Below are positions 1-5,466 of a stretch of 7,320 bases of DNA, piece after piece. Under the pieces are notes generated by a model that was not told where the DNA came from, made no database searches, and saw nothing but the letters and a program-made list of their open reading frames with translations. The DNA is from an uncultured Campylobacter sp. (GTDB lineage: Bacteria > Campylobacterota > Campylobacteria > Campylobacterales > Campylobacteraceae), in contig CALISV010000034.1 of assembly GCA_938041615.1 (NCBI GenBank), positions 1 to 7,320 of the forward strand, written 5' to 3'. Position numbers and translations under genes: made by a program. Positions within the stretch are counted from its first letter, which is position 1, and each line of letters opens with the position of its first letter.

Positions 1-426
1 GCGGCGCGCTACCTAAATACCTCCGATGCGGCGGTGCTTGCGACGCACATTATGGAGGATGCGGACAGGGATTTTTCGTCCAAAATAGCTCGCGGCGACA
101 TCATCGTAGCGGGGAAAAATTTCGGCTGCGGCAGCTCGCGCGAGCACGCTCCTTTGGCGCTTAAGGCTGCAGGCATCGGCGCGGTGATAGCCAAGAGCTT
201 TGCTAGGATTTTTTATAGAAATAGCTTTAACACGGGACTTTTGATACTAGAAATCAAAGAAACCGACGAGATAAATGCAGGCGACGAGCTAAAAATCGAC
301 GTGGATAACGGCGCGGTCGTAAATTTAACGAGCGGCAAAGAGTATAAATTTAGCCCGATACCGCCGTTTATGCAAGAGCTTTTAAAAAGCGGCGGCCTCA
401 TAGAATACGCGAAAACAAGGATATAA
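1..426 (+). CDS. leuD: 3-isopropylmalate dehydratase small subunit LeuD (5' end missing)
   Basis: This is the C-terminal 141 residues of the small subunit of isopropylmalate isomerase. With LeuC it forms the cytoplasmic enzyme that interconverts 2- and 3-isopropylmalate in leucine synthesis. The frame is open from base 1 and begins AARYLNTSD, part of the conserved N-terminal [10 protein letters not shown] block, so only about 20-25 residues plus the start lie upstream; the bacterial family is usually about 165 aa. The hallmark [14 protein letters not shown] loop is at residues 38-51 of the visible part and [13 protein letters not shown] at 62-74. The GTG at 34 is internal, not the start. The stop (424-426) is one base before the leuB ATG, so the two genes are almost certainly co-transcribed; leuC probably lies just to the left, which cannot be seen. 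No damage is visible. Confidence 0.96.
   Translation, partial: AARYLNTSDAAVLATHIMEDADRDFSSKIARGDIIVAGKNFGCGSSREHAPLALKAAGIGAVIAKSFARIFYRNSFNTGLLILEIKETDEINAGDELKIDVDNGAVVNLTSGKEYKFSPIPPFMQELLKSGGLIEYAKTRI
417..421 (+). promoter_or_regulatory. ribosome binding site of leuB
   Basis: AAGGA lies 6 nt before the leuB ATG at 428 and inside the last codons of leuD. It fixes the leuB start and supports efficient translation directly after leuD termination. Confidence 0.7.
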
Positions 427-427
427 A

Positions 428-1498
428 ATGGCTAAAATTTATAACATAGCGGTGATAAAAGGCGACGGCATCGGCCCTGAGATAGTGGATGAGGCGATAA
501 AGGCGCTGGATGCGGCTAGCGCGGAGTTTGGTTTTGAGCTTAGCTACAACTTTTACTTGATGGGCGGCGCTGCAATCGACGTGTTTGGCGAGCCTTTGCC
601 TAGCGAGACGCTAAATGGCGCGCTAAACTCGGACGCAGTGCTTTTTGGCGCAATAGGCGGGCCTAAATGGGACGGCTTGCCGCGCCATCTGCGCCCTGAA
701 AGCGGGCTTTTAAAGCTGCGAAAAGAGCTTGGCGCGTACGCAAATTTGCGTCCGGCGATGATATTTGACGAGTTGGTTGATGCTAGCACGCTAAAGCCGT
801 CAGTCCTTCAGGGCGTCGATTTTATCGTGGTTCGCGAGCTAACGGGTGGGATATACTTCGGTCAGCCGCGCGAGAAAAAAGAAAATAGCGCCTACAACAC
901 GATGACCTACACGAGCGAGGAGATCGAGCGCATCGCAAAGGTCGGATTTGAAACCGCGATGAAGCGCAAAAAACGCGTCTGCATGGTCGATAAGGCAAAC
1001 GTGCTAGAGACCAGTCAGCTCTGGCGCGAGGTCACTAGCGAGGTCGCAAAGAGCTATCCGGAGGTAAATTTGGAGTTTATGTACGTCGATAATGCGGCGA
1101 TGCAGCTGGTGCGTGCGCCTAGTAAATTTGACGTGATTTTGACGGAAAATCTATTTGGCGATATCCTAAGCGACGAGGCTAGCATGGTGTGCGGCTCGAT
1201 AGGGCTCCTGCCGAGTGCCAGCATTGGGGGCAAGGTAGGCATCTACGAGCCTATCCACGGTAGTGCGCCCGATATCGCGGGGCAGGGCATCGCAAACCCG
1301 GTCGCTACGATACTGAGTGCTGCGATGATGCTTAGGTATTCATTTGGTGAAAATGCGGCTGCAAAAGCGATCGAAAACGCCGTAAAAGCAGCGCTCGCGC
1401 AAGGATATAGGACAAAGGATGTAGCGGAATTCGGCGCTAAAGAAATTTGCTCTACGAGCGAGATGGGCGGCATCATCGCCTCGCTGATAAAAAAATGA
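428..1498 (+). CDS. leuB: 3-isopropylmalate dehydrogenase LeuB
   Basis: LeuB carries out the NAD-dependent oxidative decarboxylation of 3-isopropylmalate to 2-oxoisocaproate in the cytoplasm, the step after LeuCD. At 356 aa it has the normal family length. Visible motifs are GDGIGPE at 12-18; substrate-binding Arg98, Arg108 and Arg136; Tyr143; catalytic Lys189 in VDKANVLE; Asp221 in YVDNAAMQL; and metal ligands Asp245 and Asp249 in [25 protein letters not shown] (274-285) is the coenzyme loop, and Asp282 matches the aspartate that selects NAD over NADP. These residues keep the spacing of the Thermus enzyme (Arg94, Arg104, Asp241, Asp245, Asp278), as I remember it. The start is supported by AAGGA 6 nt upstream. 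Its TGA overlaps the next ATG (ATGA, 1495-1498), so the following gene is probably translationally coupled to it. Confidence 0.98.
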   Translation: MAKIYNIAVIKGDGIGPEIVDEAIKALDAASAEFGFELSYNFYLMGGAAIDVFGEPLPSETLNGALNSDAVLFGAIGGPKWDGLPRHLRPESGLLKLRKELGAYANLRPAMIFDELVDASTLKPSVLQGVDFIVVRELTGGIYFGQPREKKENSAYNTMTYTSEEIERIAKVGFETAMKRKKRVCMVDKANVLETSQLWREVTSEVAKSYPEVNLEFMYVDNAAMQLVRAPSKFDVILTENLFGDILSDEASMVCGSIGLLPSASIGGKVGIYEPIHGSAPDIAGQGIANPVATILSAAMMLRYSFGENAAAKAIENAVKAALAQGYRTKDVAEFGAKEICSTSEMGGIIASLIKK

Positions 1499-1740
1499 AA
1501 AATACTATAACAGAAGCCCTGATCTACGAGGCTCAAGGGCTAAAAGACGATGCGCTGATAGTTTATAAAAACATCCTAAAGCGCGAGCCGACAAACGCCG
1601 CCGCGATCGCCGCGATAAGGCGTCTAAGCGGCCTTAGCAGAAAAAAAACGGGCGTAAATGAGCAGATGAAAGACTTTTTCATCAAAATGAAAACCGACGA
1701 AGAGATAACCGAATTTAAAAGGTGGCTGATAAAACTATGA
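1495..1740 (+). CDS. small TPR-like protein, function unknown
   Basis: This 81-aa soluble protein has no signal peptide or membrane segment. Residues 6-38 read like one tetratricopeptide-type helix pair (spaced A/Y/G/A/Y/L positions ending in REPTNAAA), followed by a basic stretch ([13 protein letters not shown], 41-53) and a charged C-terminal helix ending in KRWLIKL. A single TPR unit usually serves protein-protein contact; no catalytic motif is visible. I chose the ATG at 1495 because it overlaps the leuB stop as ATGA; a longer frame from 1447 would lie inside leuB and is unlikely. No clear Shine-Dalgarno precedes it, which fits coupling to leuB. It overlaps the next gene by ATGA at 1737-1740. 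By position it may correspond to C. jejuni Cj0787, upstream of ciaD and cca; this is from memory and unchecked. Confidence 0.8.
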   Translation: MKNTITEALIYEAQGLKDDALIVYKNILKREPTNAAAIAAIRRLSGLSRKKTGVNEQMKDFFIKMKTDEEITEFKRWLIKL

Positions 1741-2240
1741 AACTAGAAGAAATAGCAAAAATGGCGATAGACGAGGTGGCGATGGAGCTAAAGCAAATGA
1801 GCGCCGCGCAGGAAAGCTTTGCCCCGGAGGCTGAAAATGCGTCAAATTTAACGAGCTCTCCCGTATCAAGCGGCGACGTAAATTTGACCAATGCCGCGGG
1901 TCTTGCAAATTTAGTTAGCGAGATCAGCATAGACGAAGCTAGCGAGTTTGAAGCTGTTTTAGAAAGCGCGGCAAACTCGCAAAACGTCGCTCCTAAATTT
2001 GACGGCGTAGAGGAGATCGCCGCGACTGCTGCGCCGCAAAAAGCCTTTGAAGTCGAGGTTGCGAATTTTACGGGCGAGGAGATATTTCTAAAAAACTTAA
2101 AAGAGCGCATTTTGGTGCTTTTTGAGGGGCTAAACGCGACCGGCGAGGAAAATCTGAAAGACAGGCTCTCGCTCACGCTTAAATTTTTAGAATTCGTGCT
2201 GGCAAATGTCGAAAATCGGCTCGAAAATCTGCAAAAATAA
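1737..2240 (+). CDS. CiaD-like domain protein (positional homologue of C. jejuni Cj0788)
   Basis: This is a 167-aa acidic protein without signal peptide or membrane segment. It has a short N-terminal helix ([20 protein letters not shown], 1-20), a low-complexity Ala/Ser/Asn/Glu-rich middle (about 21-110) that is probably disordered, and a helical C-terminal block (117-167) containing NLKERILVLFEGL and LKFLEFVLANVENRLENL. That block and the first residues resemble C. jejuni CiaD (Cj0788), described as a secreted effector in host-cell invasion, and the gene directly precedes cca as ciaD does; both points are from memory. The domain is probably wider than the effector role, so secretion should not be assumed. 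The ATG at 1737 overlaps the previous stop (ATGA). A GTG at 1722 in the same frame would add five residues, but AAAAGG (1717-1722) overlaps that codon and cannot serve it. The 3' end overlaps cca by 35 nt. Confidence 0.8.
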   Translation: MKLEEIAKMAIDEVAMELKQMSAAQESFAPEAENASNLTSSPVSSGDVNLTNAAGLANLVSEISIDEASEFEAVLESAANSQNVAPKFDGVEEIAATAAPQKAFEVEVANFTGEEIFLKNLKERILVLFEGLNATGEENLKDRLSLTLKFLEFVLANVENRLENLQK

Positions 2241-3348
2241 AAATCTAAAATGGCTGCGAGATTTTCTAGCACCCCACACCAAGCGCGCGTATATCGTCGG
2301 CGGCTGCGTTCGCGACGCGATGCTCGGTAAAAAAATCTCCGACTTTGACGTTGAAATTTACGGTATCGATCCGGCCAAATTTGACGCGCTGATGGCGCAA
2401 ATCGGCGCTTGCGGCGTGGGCAAAAACTACTTCGTTTATAAATTTAAAAATTTCGACCTTTCTTTACCGCGAACCGAAAATAAAACGGGCGAGGGGCACA
2501 AGGCCTTTGAGGTGGCTTATGCCGATGACGAGCGTGCGGCGTCTTTGCGCCGAGACTTTACCGTAAATGCGATGATGATAAATATCTTTGATGGCTCGTT
2601 TTTGGACTTTTACGGCGGAGAGCACGACCTAAAGCGCGGTATCTTGCGCCATATCGACGATGAAAAATTCGCCGAAGATAGCCTGCGCGTACTGCGTGCG
2701 GTGCAGTTTAGCGCACGGCTAAATTTCCGTATCGCGCGCGAGAGTTTGGGGCTGATGAAGCGCCTAAGTATCAGCGATCTTAGCCGTGAGCGCATAAACG
2801 GCGAGCTAATGAAGCTTTTTGGCGCCAAATTTCAAGAGGTTGGCTTTTGGTATCTTTATAAACTAGGGCTTCTTGGTAAAATTTTCGGGCTAAATTTGAG
2901 ACGCGCCGAGGCGGAAAAATTTGCCGCAAAACTAAAAAACGCGGTCAAATTTCTACCCAAACAAAACGGCAAAAAAGACGAGCGCGAGTTTTTGTATCTT
3001 TTAAACGGCTTTTTTGGCATTAAAAATTTTTACGACTTAGGACTGCCAAAAAGCTTTGAAGCCTGCGTCAAAGAGCCGTTTTTTGCGAGTCGTCCGAGCG
3101 ACAAAGATTTGCTAAAAATCGCCCTTGATAAACCGCTAAAAAGCTGGCTGGGGCTCAACTCGCCCAGCCTCATAAAAAGAGCCAAAAATTTAGGCGTTTA
3201 TGAGGCTAAATTTGAGCCCGCTATCGATACGGCGGAAATTTTAAAGCAAGGGTTTAAAGGCGCTGCAATCGGTGCTGAGATAAGGCGCAGGCAGGATCTA
3301 GCGATAGAAAAATTTTTAAACGAAAAGTCAAGCTCGGCTAAAAATTAA
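2206..3348 (+). CDS. cca: CCA tRNA nucleotidyltransferase (class II)
   Basis: Cca is a cytoplasmic enzyme that adds or repairs the 3'-CCA end of tRNAs from CTP and ATP without a nucleic-acid template. This 380-aa protein shows the class II nucleotidyltransferase core in order: YIVGGCVRDAMLG (29-41) followed by the metal-binding Asp46-x-Asp48; RRDFTVNAM (115-123, motif B); the FYGGEHDLKRGILRHI region (135-150); EDSLRVLRAVQFSARL (157-172, motif D, the NTP-selecting EDxxR type); and SRERINGELMKL (193-204). No HD phosphohydrolase motif is seen in the C-terminal half, which is Lys-rich and variable. The ATG at 2206 lies inside the preceding gene (35-nt overlap), and no alternative start occurs in frame between it and the VGG motif region that would fit the family. 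It could in principle be an A-adding-only or poly(A) paralogue, but a single copy in an epsilonproteobacterium is normally the CCA enzyme. Confidence 0.94.
   Translation: MSKIGSKICKNKNLKWLRDFLAPHTKRAYIVGGCVRDAMLGKKISDFDVEIYGIDPAKFDALMAQIGACGVGKNYFVYKFKNFDLSLPRTENKTGEGHKAFEVAYADDERAASLRRDFTVNAMMINIFDGSFLDFYGGEHDLKRGILRHIDDEKFAEDSLRVLRAVQFSARLNFRIARESLGLMKRLSISDLSRERINGELMKLFGAKFQEVGFWYLYKLGLLGKIFGLNLRRAEAEKFAAKLKNAVKFLPKQNGKKDEREFLYLLNGFFGIKNFYDLGLPKSFEACVKEPFFASRPSDKDLLKIALDKPLKSWLGLNSPSLIKRAKNLGVYEAKFEPAIDTAEILKQGFKGAAIGAEIRRRQDLAIEKFLNEKSSSAKN
3146..3169 (+). repeat. GC-rich inverted repeat inside cca
   Basis: GGCTGGG (3146-3152) and CCCAGCC (3163-3169) are perfect 7-bp complements around a 10-nt loop. 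They lie in the coding sequence for SWLGLNSPS of Cca. No T-run follows, so it is not a classical terminator. It may be a chance result of codon choice or an mRNA structure. Confidence 0.45.
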
Positions 3349-3357
3349 CCTAGTTAA
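3345..3357. repeat. short AT-rich inverted repeat over the cca stop codon
   Basis: TTAAC (3345-3349) and GTTAA (3353-3357) are perfect complements around CTA, and the left arm contains the cca stop TAA. A second weak pair, GGCT (3369-3372) and AGCC (3380-3383), follows, then CTATTTT. Either could cause pausing or weak termination, but the stems are too short to call a terminator. Confidence 0.3.
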
Positions 3358-3390
3358 AAGCGCAAATTGGCTAAAATCAAGCCCTATTTT

Positions 3391-3397
3391 AAAGAGG
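3391..3397 (+). promoter_or_regulatory. ribosome binding site of the small ORF before trmL
   Basis: AAAGAGG lies 5 nt before a GTG at 3403. It is among the better Shine-Dalgarno matches in the window, and it is the main reason to think that the short frame after it is translated. Confidence 0.45.
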
Positions 3398-3402
3398 CGA
3401 AA

Positions 3403-3537
3403 GTGGAAAAAATCTCAAAAATAAATTTTCAAAATAAAAATATTCTTTTTAGTATAAGTTTTGCAAAAAGCCTAAATTTGAGCGATTCGGCAAGTACTTT
3501 TGTGGCTTTTAAAACGCAGGCTAAGGCGGCTTTTTAA
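3403..3537 (+). CDS. possible 44-aa small ORF, in frame with and abutting trmL
   Basis: I do not recognise this frame. It starts at GTG 3403 behind AAAGAGG and ends in TAA (3535-3537) directly before the trmL ATG (3538), in the same reading frame. The peptide begins MEKISKINFQNKNILFSI and ends FKTQAKAAF. It is rich in Ser, Phe, Lys and Asn, with basic ends and a moderately hydrophobic centre, but has no convincing membrane span. An in-frame TTG at 3367 would extend it to 56 aa (MAKIKPYFKEAK...), though without a clear ribosome-binding site. It could be a real small protein, a leader that couples ribosomes to trmL, the remnant of a longer gene, or a chance frame. Intact trmL homology begins only at its own ATG, so the frame is not a missing N-terminus of TrmL. 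Confidence 0.35.
   Translation: MEKISKINFQNKNILFSISFAKSLNLSDSASTFVAFKTQAKAAF
3453..3458 (+). promoter_or_regulatory. candidate -10 element for trmL
   Basis: TATAAG follows a T-run (3446-3450) and an AT-rich stretch from about 3418. This fits the Campylobacter sigma-70 pattern, where a -10 box follows T-rich periodic DNA and a defined -35 is absent. It is about 80 nt upstream of the trmL start and inside the possible small ORF. It rests on pattern only, and AT-rich sequence gives such matches by chance. Confidence 0.25.
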
Positions 3538-4017
3538 ATGTTCAACATCGTCCTCGTTCATCCTCAAATCCCCCAAAATACGGGCTCGATCGGCCGCATG
3601 TGCGTAAATGCAAACCTTAAGCTTCATATAATCAAACCGACCGTTTTTGACATCAGCGAAAAGGCCGTTAGACGCGCGGGACTTGATTACTGGGCGCGGC
3701 TAAATCCCGTGATTTGGGAGAGTTTGGATGAGTTTTTGCGCGCAAACGCCCAGTTTGAGGATAGATTTTTTTACGCGACGACGAAGGCACATAAATTTTA
3801 CTTTGAAGCTGAGTTTAAAAAGGGCGACTTTTTGTTTTTCGGTGGCGAAAGTACGGGGCTGCCTATGGAGCTGATGGAGCGAAATTTCGCAAACGCGATC
3901 AAAATCCCGATGGGCGAGCATGGCAGAAGCTTAAATTTAGCCACGAGCGTGGGCATCGTCGCGTATGAGGCTATCAGACAAAATTTCGCCGAGTCGGGCT
4001 TTGGAAACGCGATATGA
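3538..4017 (+). CDS. trmL: tRNA (cytidine/uridine-34-2'-O)-methyltransferase TrmL
   Basis: TrmL (YibK) is a cytoplasmic SPOUT-class methyltransferase that uses S-adenosylmethionine to methylate the ribose of wobble nucleotide 34 in certain tRNAs. The protein has 159 aa, the usual size of the stand-alone catalytic domain. All three SPOUT motifs are present: motif 1 IPQNTGSIGRMC (11-22, with Asn14 and Arg20); motif 2 FFGGESTGLP (100-109); and motif 3 IPMGEHGRSLNLATSVGIVAYE (123-144 region), whose SLNL belongs to the trefoil knot that binds the cofactor. The RRAGLDYW block (45-52) matches the E. coli YibK segment RRAGLDY. The ATG at 3538 abuts an upstream TAA; AAGGCGG (3523-3529) is a possible, rather distant, ribosome-binding site. 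Its stop overlaps the next ATG (4014-4017). Family members act on different tRNAs, so the exact targets here are not known. Confidence 0.95.
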   Translation: MFNIVLVHPQIPQNTGSIGRMCVNANLKLHIIKPTVFDISEKAVRRAGLDYWARLNPVIWESLDEFLRANAQFEDRFFYATTKAHKFYFEAEFKKGDFLFFGGESTGLPMELMERNFANAIKIPMGEHGRSLNLATSVGIVAYEAIRQNFAESGFGNAI

Positions 4018-5351
4018 AATTTGCGGCAAATAGGCTTTTTGCGGTCGTTTTTTCGGCTCTGTTTTTCGCAGTTTTTGCGGCGGGCGCCGAGCTAAAGATC
4101 GCTACGTTTAACGCGCAAAATTTATTTGACGCTAAAAACGACGGCAGCGAGTATAAGGATTTCGTCGTCGGCAAATCGGAGTGGAACGAGAAAAAAGCGA
4201 GCGCCAAATTTAAAGCCGTAAGCGCAAAGATAAAAGAGCTAAACGCCGATATCATCGCGCTTCAAGAGATCGAAAACGAAATGATTTTAAAAGAGCTGAT
4301 GAGGGAGGCGGGCTATAAATATTTTGCCTTTTCTAAAGGTAAAAACGGCCCTGTAGGCCTAGCCGTGCTGTCTCGCATAAAGCCTGAAAAAACGCAGATC
4401 TTTAGCGTACCAAACGTAAAAACAAGGGACATTTTAAAGCTTGATTTTGAAATAGACGGGCAAAAATTTAGCCTTTTAAATTTGCATTTTCCTGCGAGAA
4501 AAAATCCTCTAAAGCAGCGAAAAACTGCATTTATCACGCTAAAATCAGCCTTAGCGGATACCCAAAAGGTCGTGGTTTTGGGCGATTTTAACACGCCTTA
4601 CGGAGATAAAGAGCTGCTGGGCGATTTTGAAACTAGTAAAAATTTAGCCAATCTTTGGGCGTTTTTGCCAAAGCACGAGCGCTACTCGCACACGAGCCTA
4701 AACGCGCTCGATCACGTCCTGCTCTCAAAGGACGCGCTTAGTCAAAACTATGTTTTAAATAGCTTTAAGGTTGAGCGAGAGGGGGAGCAAATTTCGGATC
4801 ATTTCGCGCTGGTTTTTAGGCTAAATTTTGATAAAAACGCTAAAAATACGCTACAAAATATCGCCGAGGCGCGGGTCACCGAGCTAACAAAAAAGTCAAA
4901 TTTGCCCGTTTTGCTAAAACGCGCTACGGTCGTTCAAAAAGATAAAAAGGGCTTTACGCTAGCTCAAGATAAGCGCGGTATCTACGTCTACGAGCCAAAA
5001 AATGACGCAAAGCCTGGCCAGGTCATGGATGTAGCGGTAAACCGCCTAGACGAGTTTAAGGGAAATCTTGAGATTAGCTCGCATTATGCGGTAAAAATTT
5101 ATGAAGAAACGCAAGACCCGCATGAGCAGATGCTGGAAGCTAAAAATCTAAAACAAGCGCGCGCGGGCGACATATTTGGTCGTATTAGCGGCGAAGTGCG
5201 AAACGGTAGGCTCTATACGCCGTACGGAGATATCAAAATTTACGGCGCTAAGGGGAAACCGTGCAACGAAAAAGCGGCGGTTTTTACGTCCGTTCGCGTC
5301 GTGAGCTATAAAAACGAACCTCAAATTTGGATAGAAAATGAAGATAATTGA
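4014..5351 (+). CDS. exported endonuclease/exonuclease/phosphatase-family protein with C-terminal OB-like region
   Basis: This 445-aa protein starts with a Sec-type signal peptide (MKFAANRLF, hydrophobic core 9-22, probable cleavage near FAAGA|EL at 25/26), so it should act in the periplasm or outside the cell. Residues 27-270 are a metal-dependent EEP (DNase I-like) domain with a full catalytic set: Asn33 and Asn36 in TFNAQNLF, Glu85 in LQEIEN, His158 in NLHFP, Asp191 and Asn193 in LGDFNTP, Asp233 in LDHVLLS, and Asp262-His263 in SDHFALVF. After a linker, 297-365 look like an OB-fold nucleic-acid-binding domain (RATVVQKDKKGFTLAQ, VMDVAVNRLDEFKGNLEI), and 385-442 may be a second, shorter OB-like unit. 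This suggests a nuclease working on external DNA or RNA for nutrients or DNA turnover. Other EEP proteins are phosphatases, so the substrate is inferred. It overlaps trmL by ATGA and the next small ORF by 14 nt. Confidence 0.9.
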   Translation: MKFAANRLFAVVFSALFFAVFAAGAELKIATFNAQNLFDAKNDGSEYKDFVVGKSEWNEKKASAKFKAVSAKIKELNADIIALQEIENEMILKELMREAGYKYFAFSKGKNGPVGLAVLSRIKPEKTQIFSVPNVKTRDILKLDFEIDGQKFSLLNLHFPARKNPLKQRKTAFITLKSALADTQKVVVLGDFNTPYGDKELLGDFETSKNLANLWAFLPKHERYSHTSLNALDHVLLSKDALSQNYVLNSFKVEREGEQISDHFALVFRLNFDKNAKNTLQNIAEARVTELTKKSNLPVLLKRATVVQKDKKGFTLAQDKRGIYVYEPKNDAKPGQVMDVAVNRLDEFKGNLEISSHYAVKIYEETQDPHEQMLEAKNLKQARAGDIFGRISGEVRNGRLYTPYGDIKIYGAKGKPCNEKAAVFTSVRVVSYKNEPQIWIENEDN

Positions 5352-5466
5352 CGCGGTTATGCTTGGCGCATTCGTGCTTTTTATGATATTTTTGATGCGC
5401 GGATTCGTCACGCAGACGCTTGAGAGAAGCAAAAGAAGACAAAATTTAAAAAAGGATAAAAAATGA
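5338..5466 (+). CDS. small single-span membrane protein (42 aa), unknown
   Basis: This short frame starts at ATG 5338, inside the last codons of the nuclease gene (14-nt overlap), and ends in a TGA that overlaps the glyS ATG (5463-5466). The peptide has one strongly hydrophobic segment (about residues 6-20, AVMLGAFVLFMIFLM) followed by a very basic tail (RSKRRQNLKKDKK, 30-42). By the positive-inside rule the tail should be cytoplasmic. A weak TTGGA lies 6 nt before the ATG. The exact overlaps on both sides and the clear membrane-plus-basic layout argue for a real gene, although it is easily missed for its size. I do not recognise the family. Its basic tail could touch nucleic acid or phospholipid, but nothing in the sequence shows this. 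Confidence 0.68.
   Translation: MKIIDAVMLGAFVLFMIFLMRGFVTQTLERSKRRQNLKKDKK
5452..5456 (+). promoter_or_regulatory. ribosome binding site of glyS
   Basis: AAGGA lies 6 nt before the glyS ATG at 5463 and inside the Lys-rich tail codons of the small membrane protein. It settles the glyS start. Confidence 0.7.

Larger units (their letters stand above)
3349..3537. other. intergenic region between cca and trmL
   Basis: This 189-bp stretch is the only sizeable gap in the window and is clearly more AT-rich than its neighbours. It holds the weak inverted repeats just after cca, a possible small ORF with a good ribosome-binding site (3403-3537), and a possible -10 element at 3453-3458. It is the likeliest place for a promoter serving trmL and the genes after it. 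Confidence 0.6.

Noticed and set aside
1447..1494. Upstream-extended start for the TPR-like gene
   Set aside because: The extension lies wholly within leuB and encodes an unlikely [16 protein letters not shown] segment; the ATGA overlap at 1495 is the better start.
1715..2272. 185-codon open frame on the minus strand
   Set aside because: It is antisense to the CiaD-like gene and is a Ser/Ala/Phe-rich shadow caused by the codon use there; the + strand frame has the coupled start and recognisable ends.
3521..3537. GGCTAAGGCGGCTTTTT as a rho-independent terminator before trmL
   Set aside because: The possible stem is only about three base pairs and it sits where trmL needs its ribosome-binding site; it is better read as AAGG plus a short T-run.
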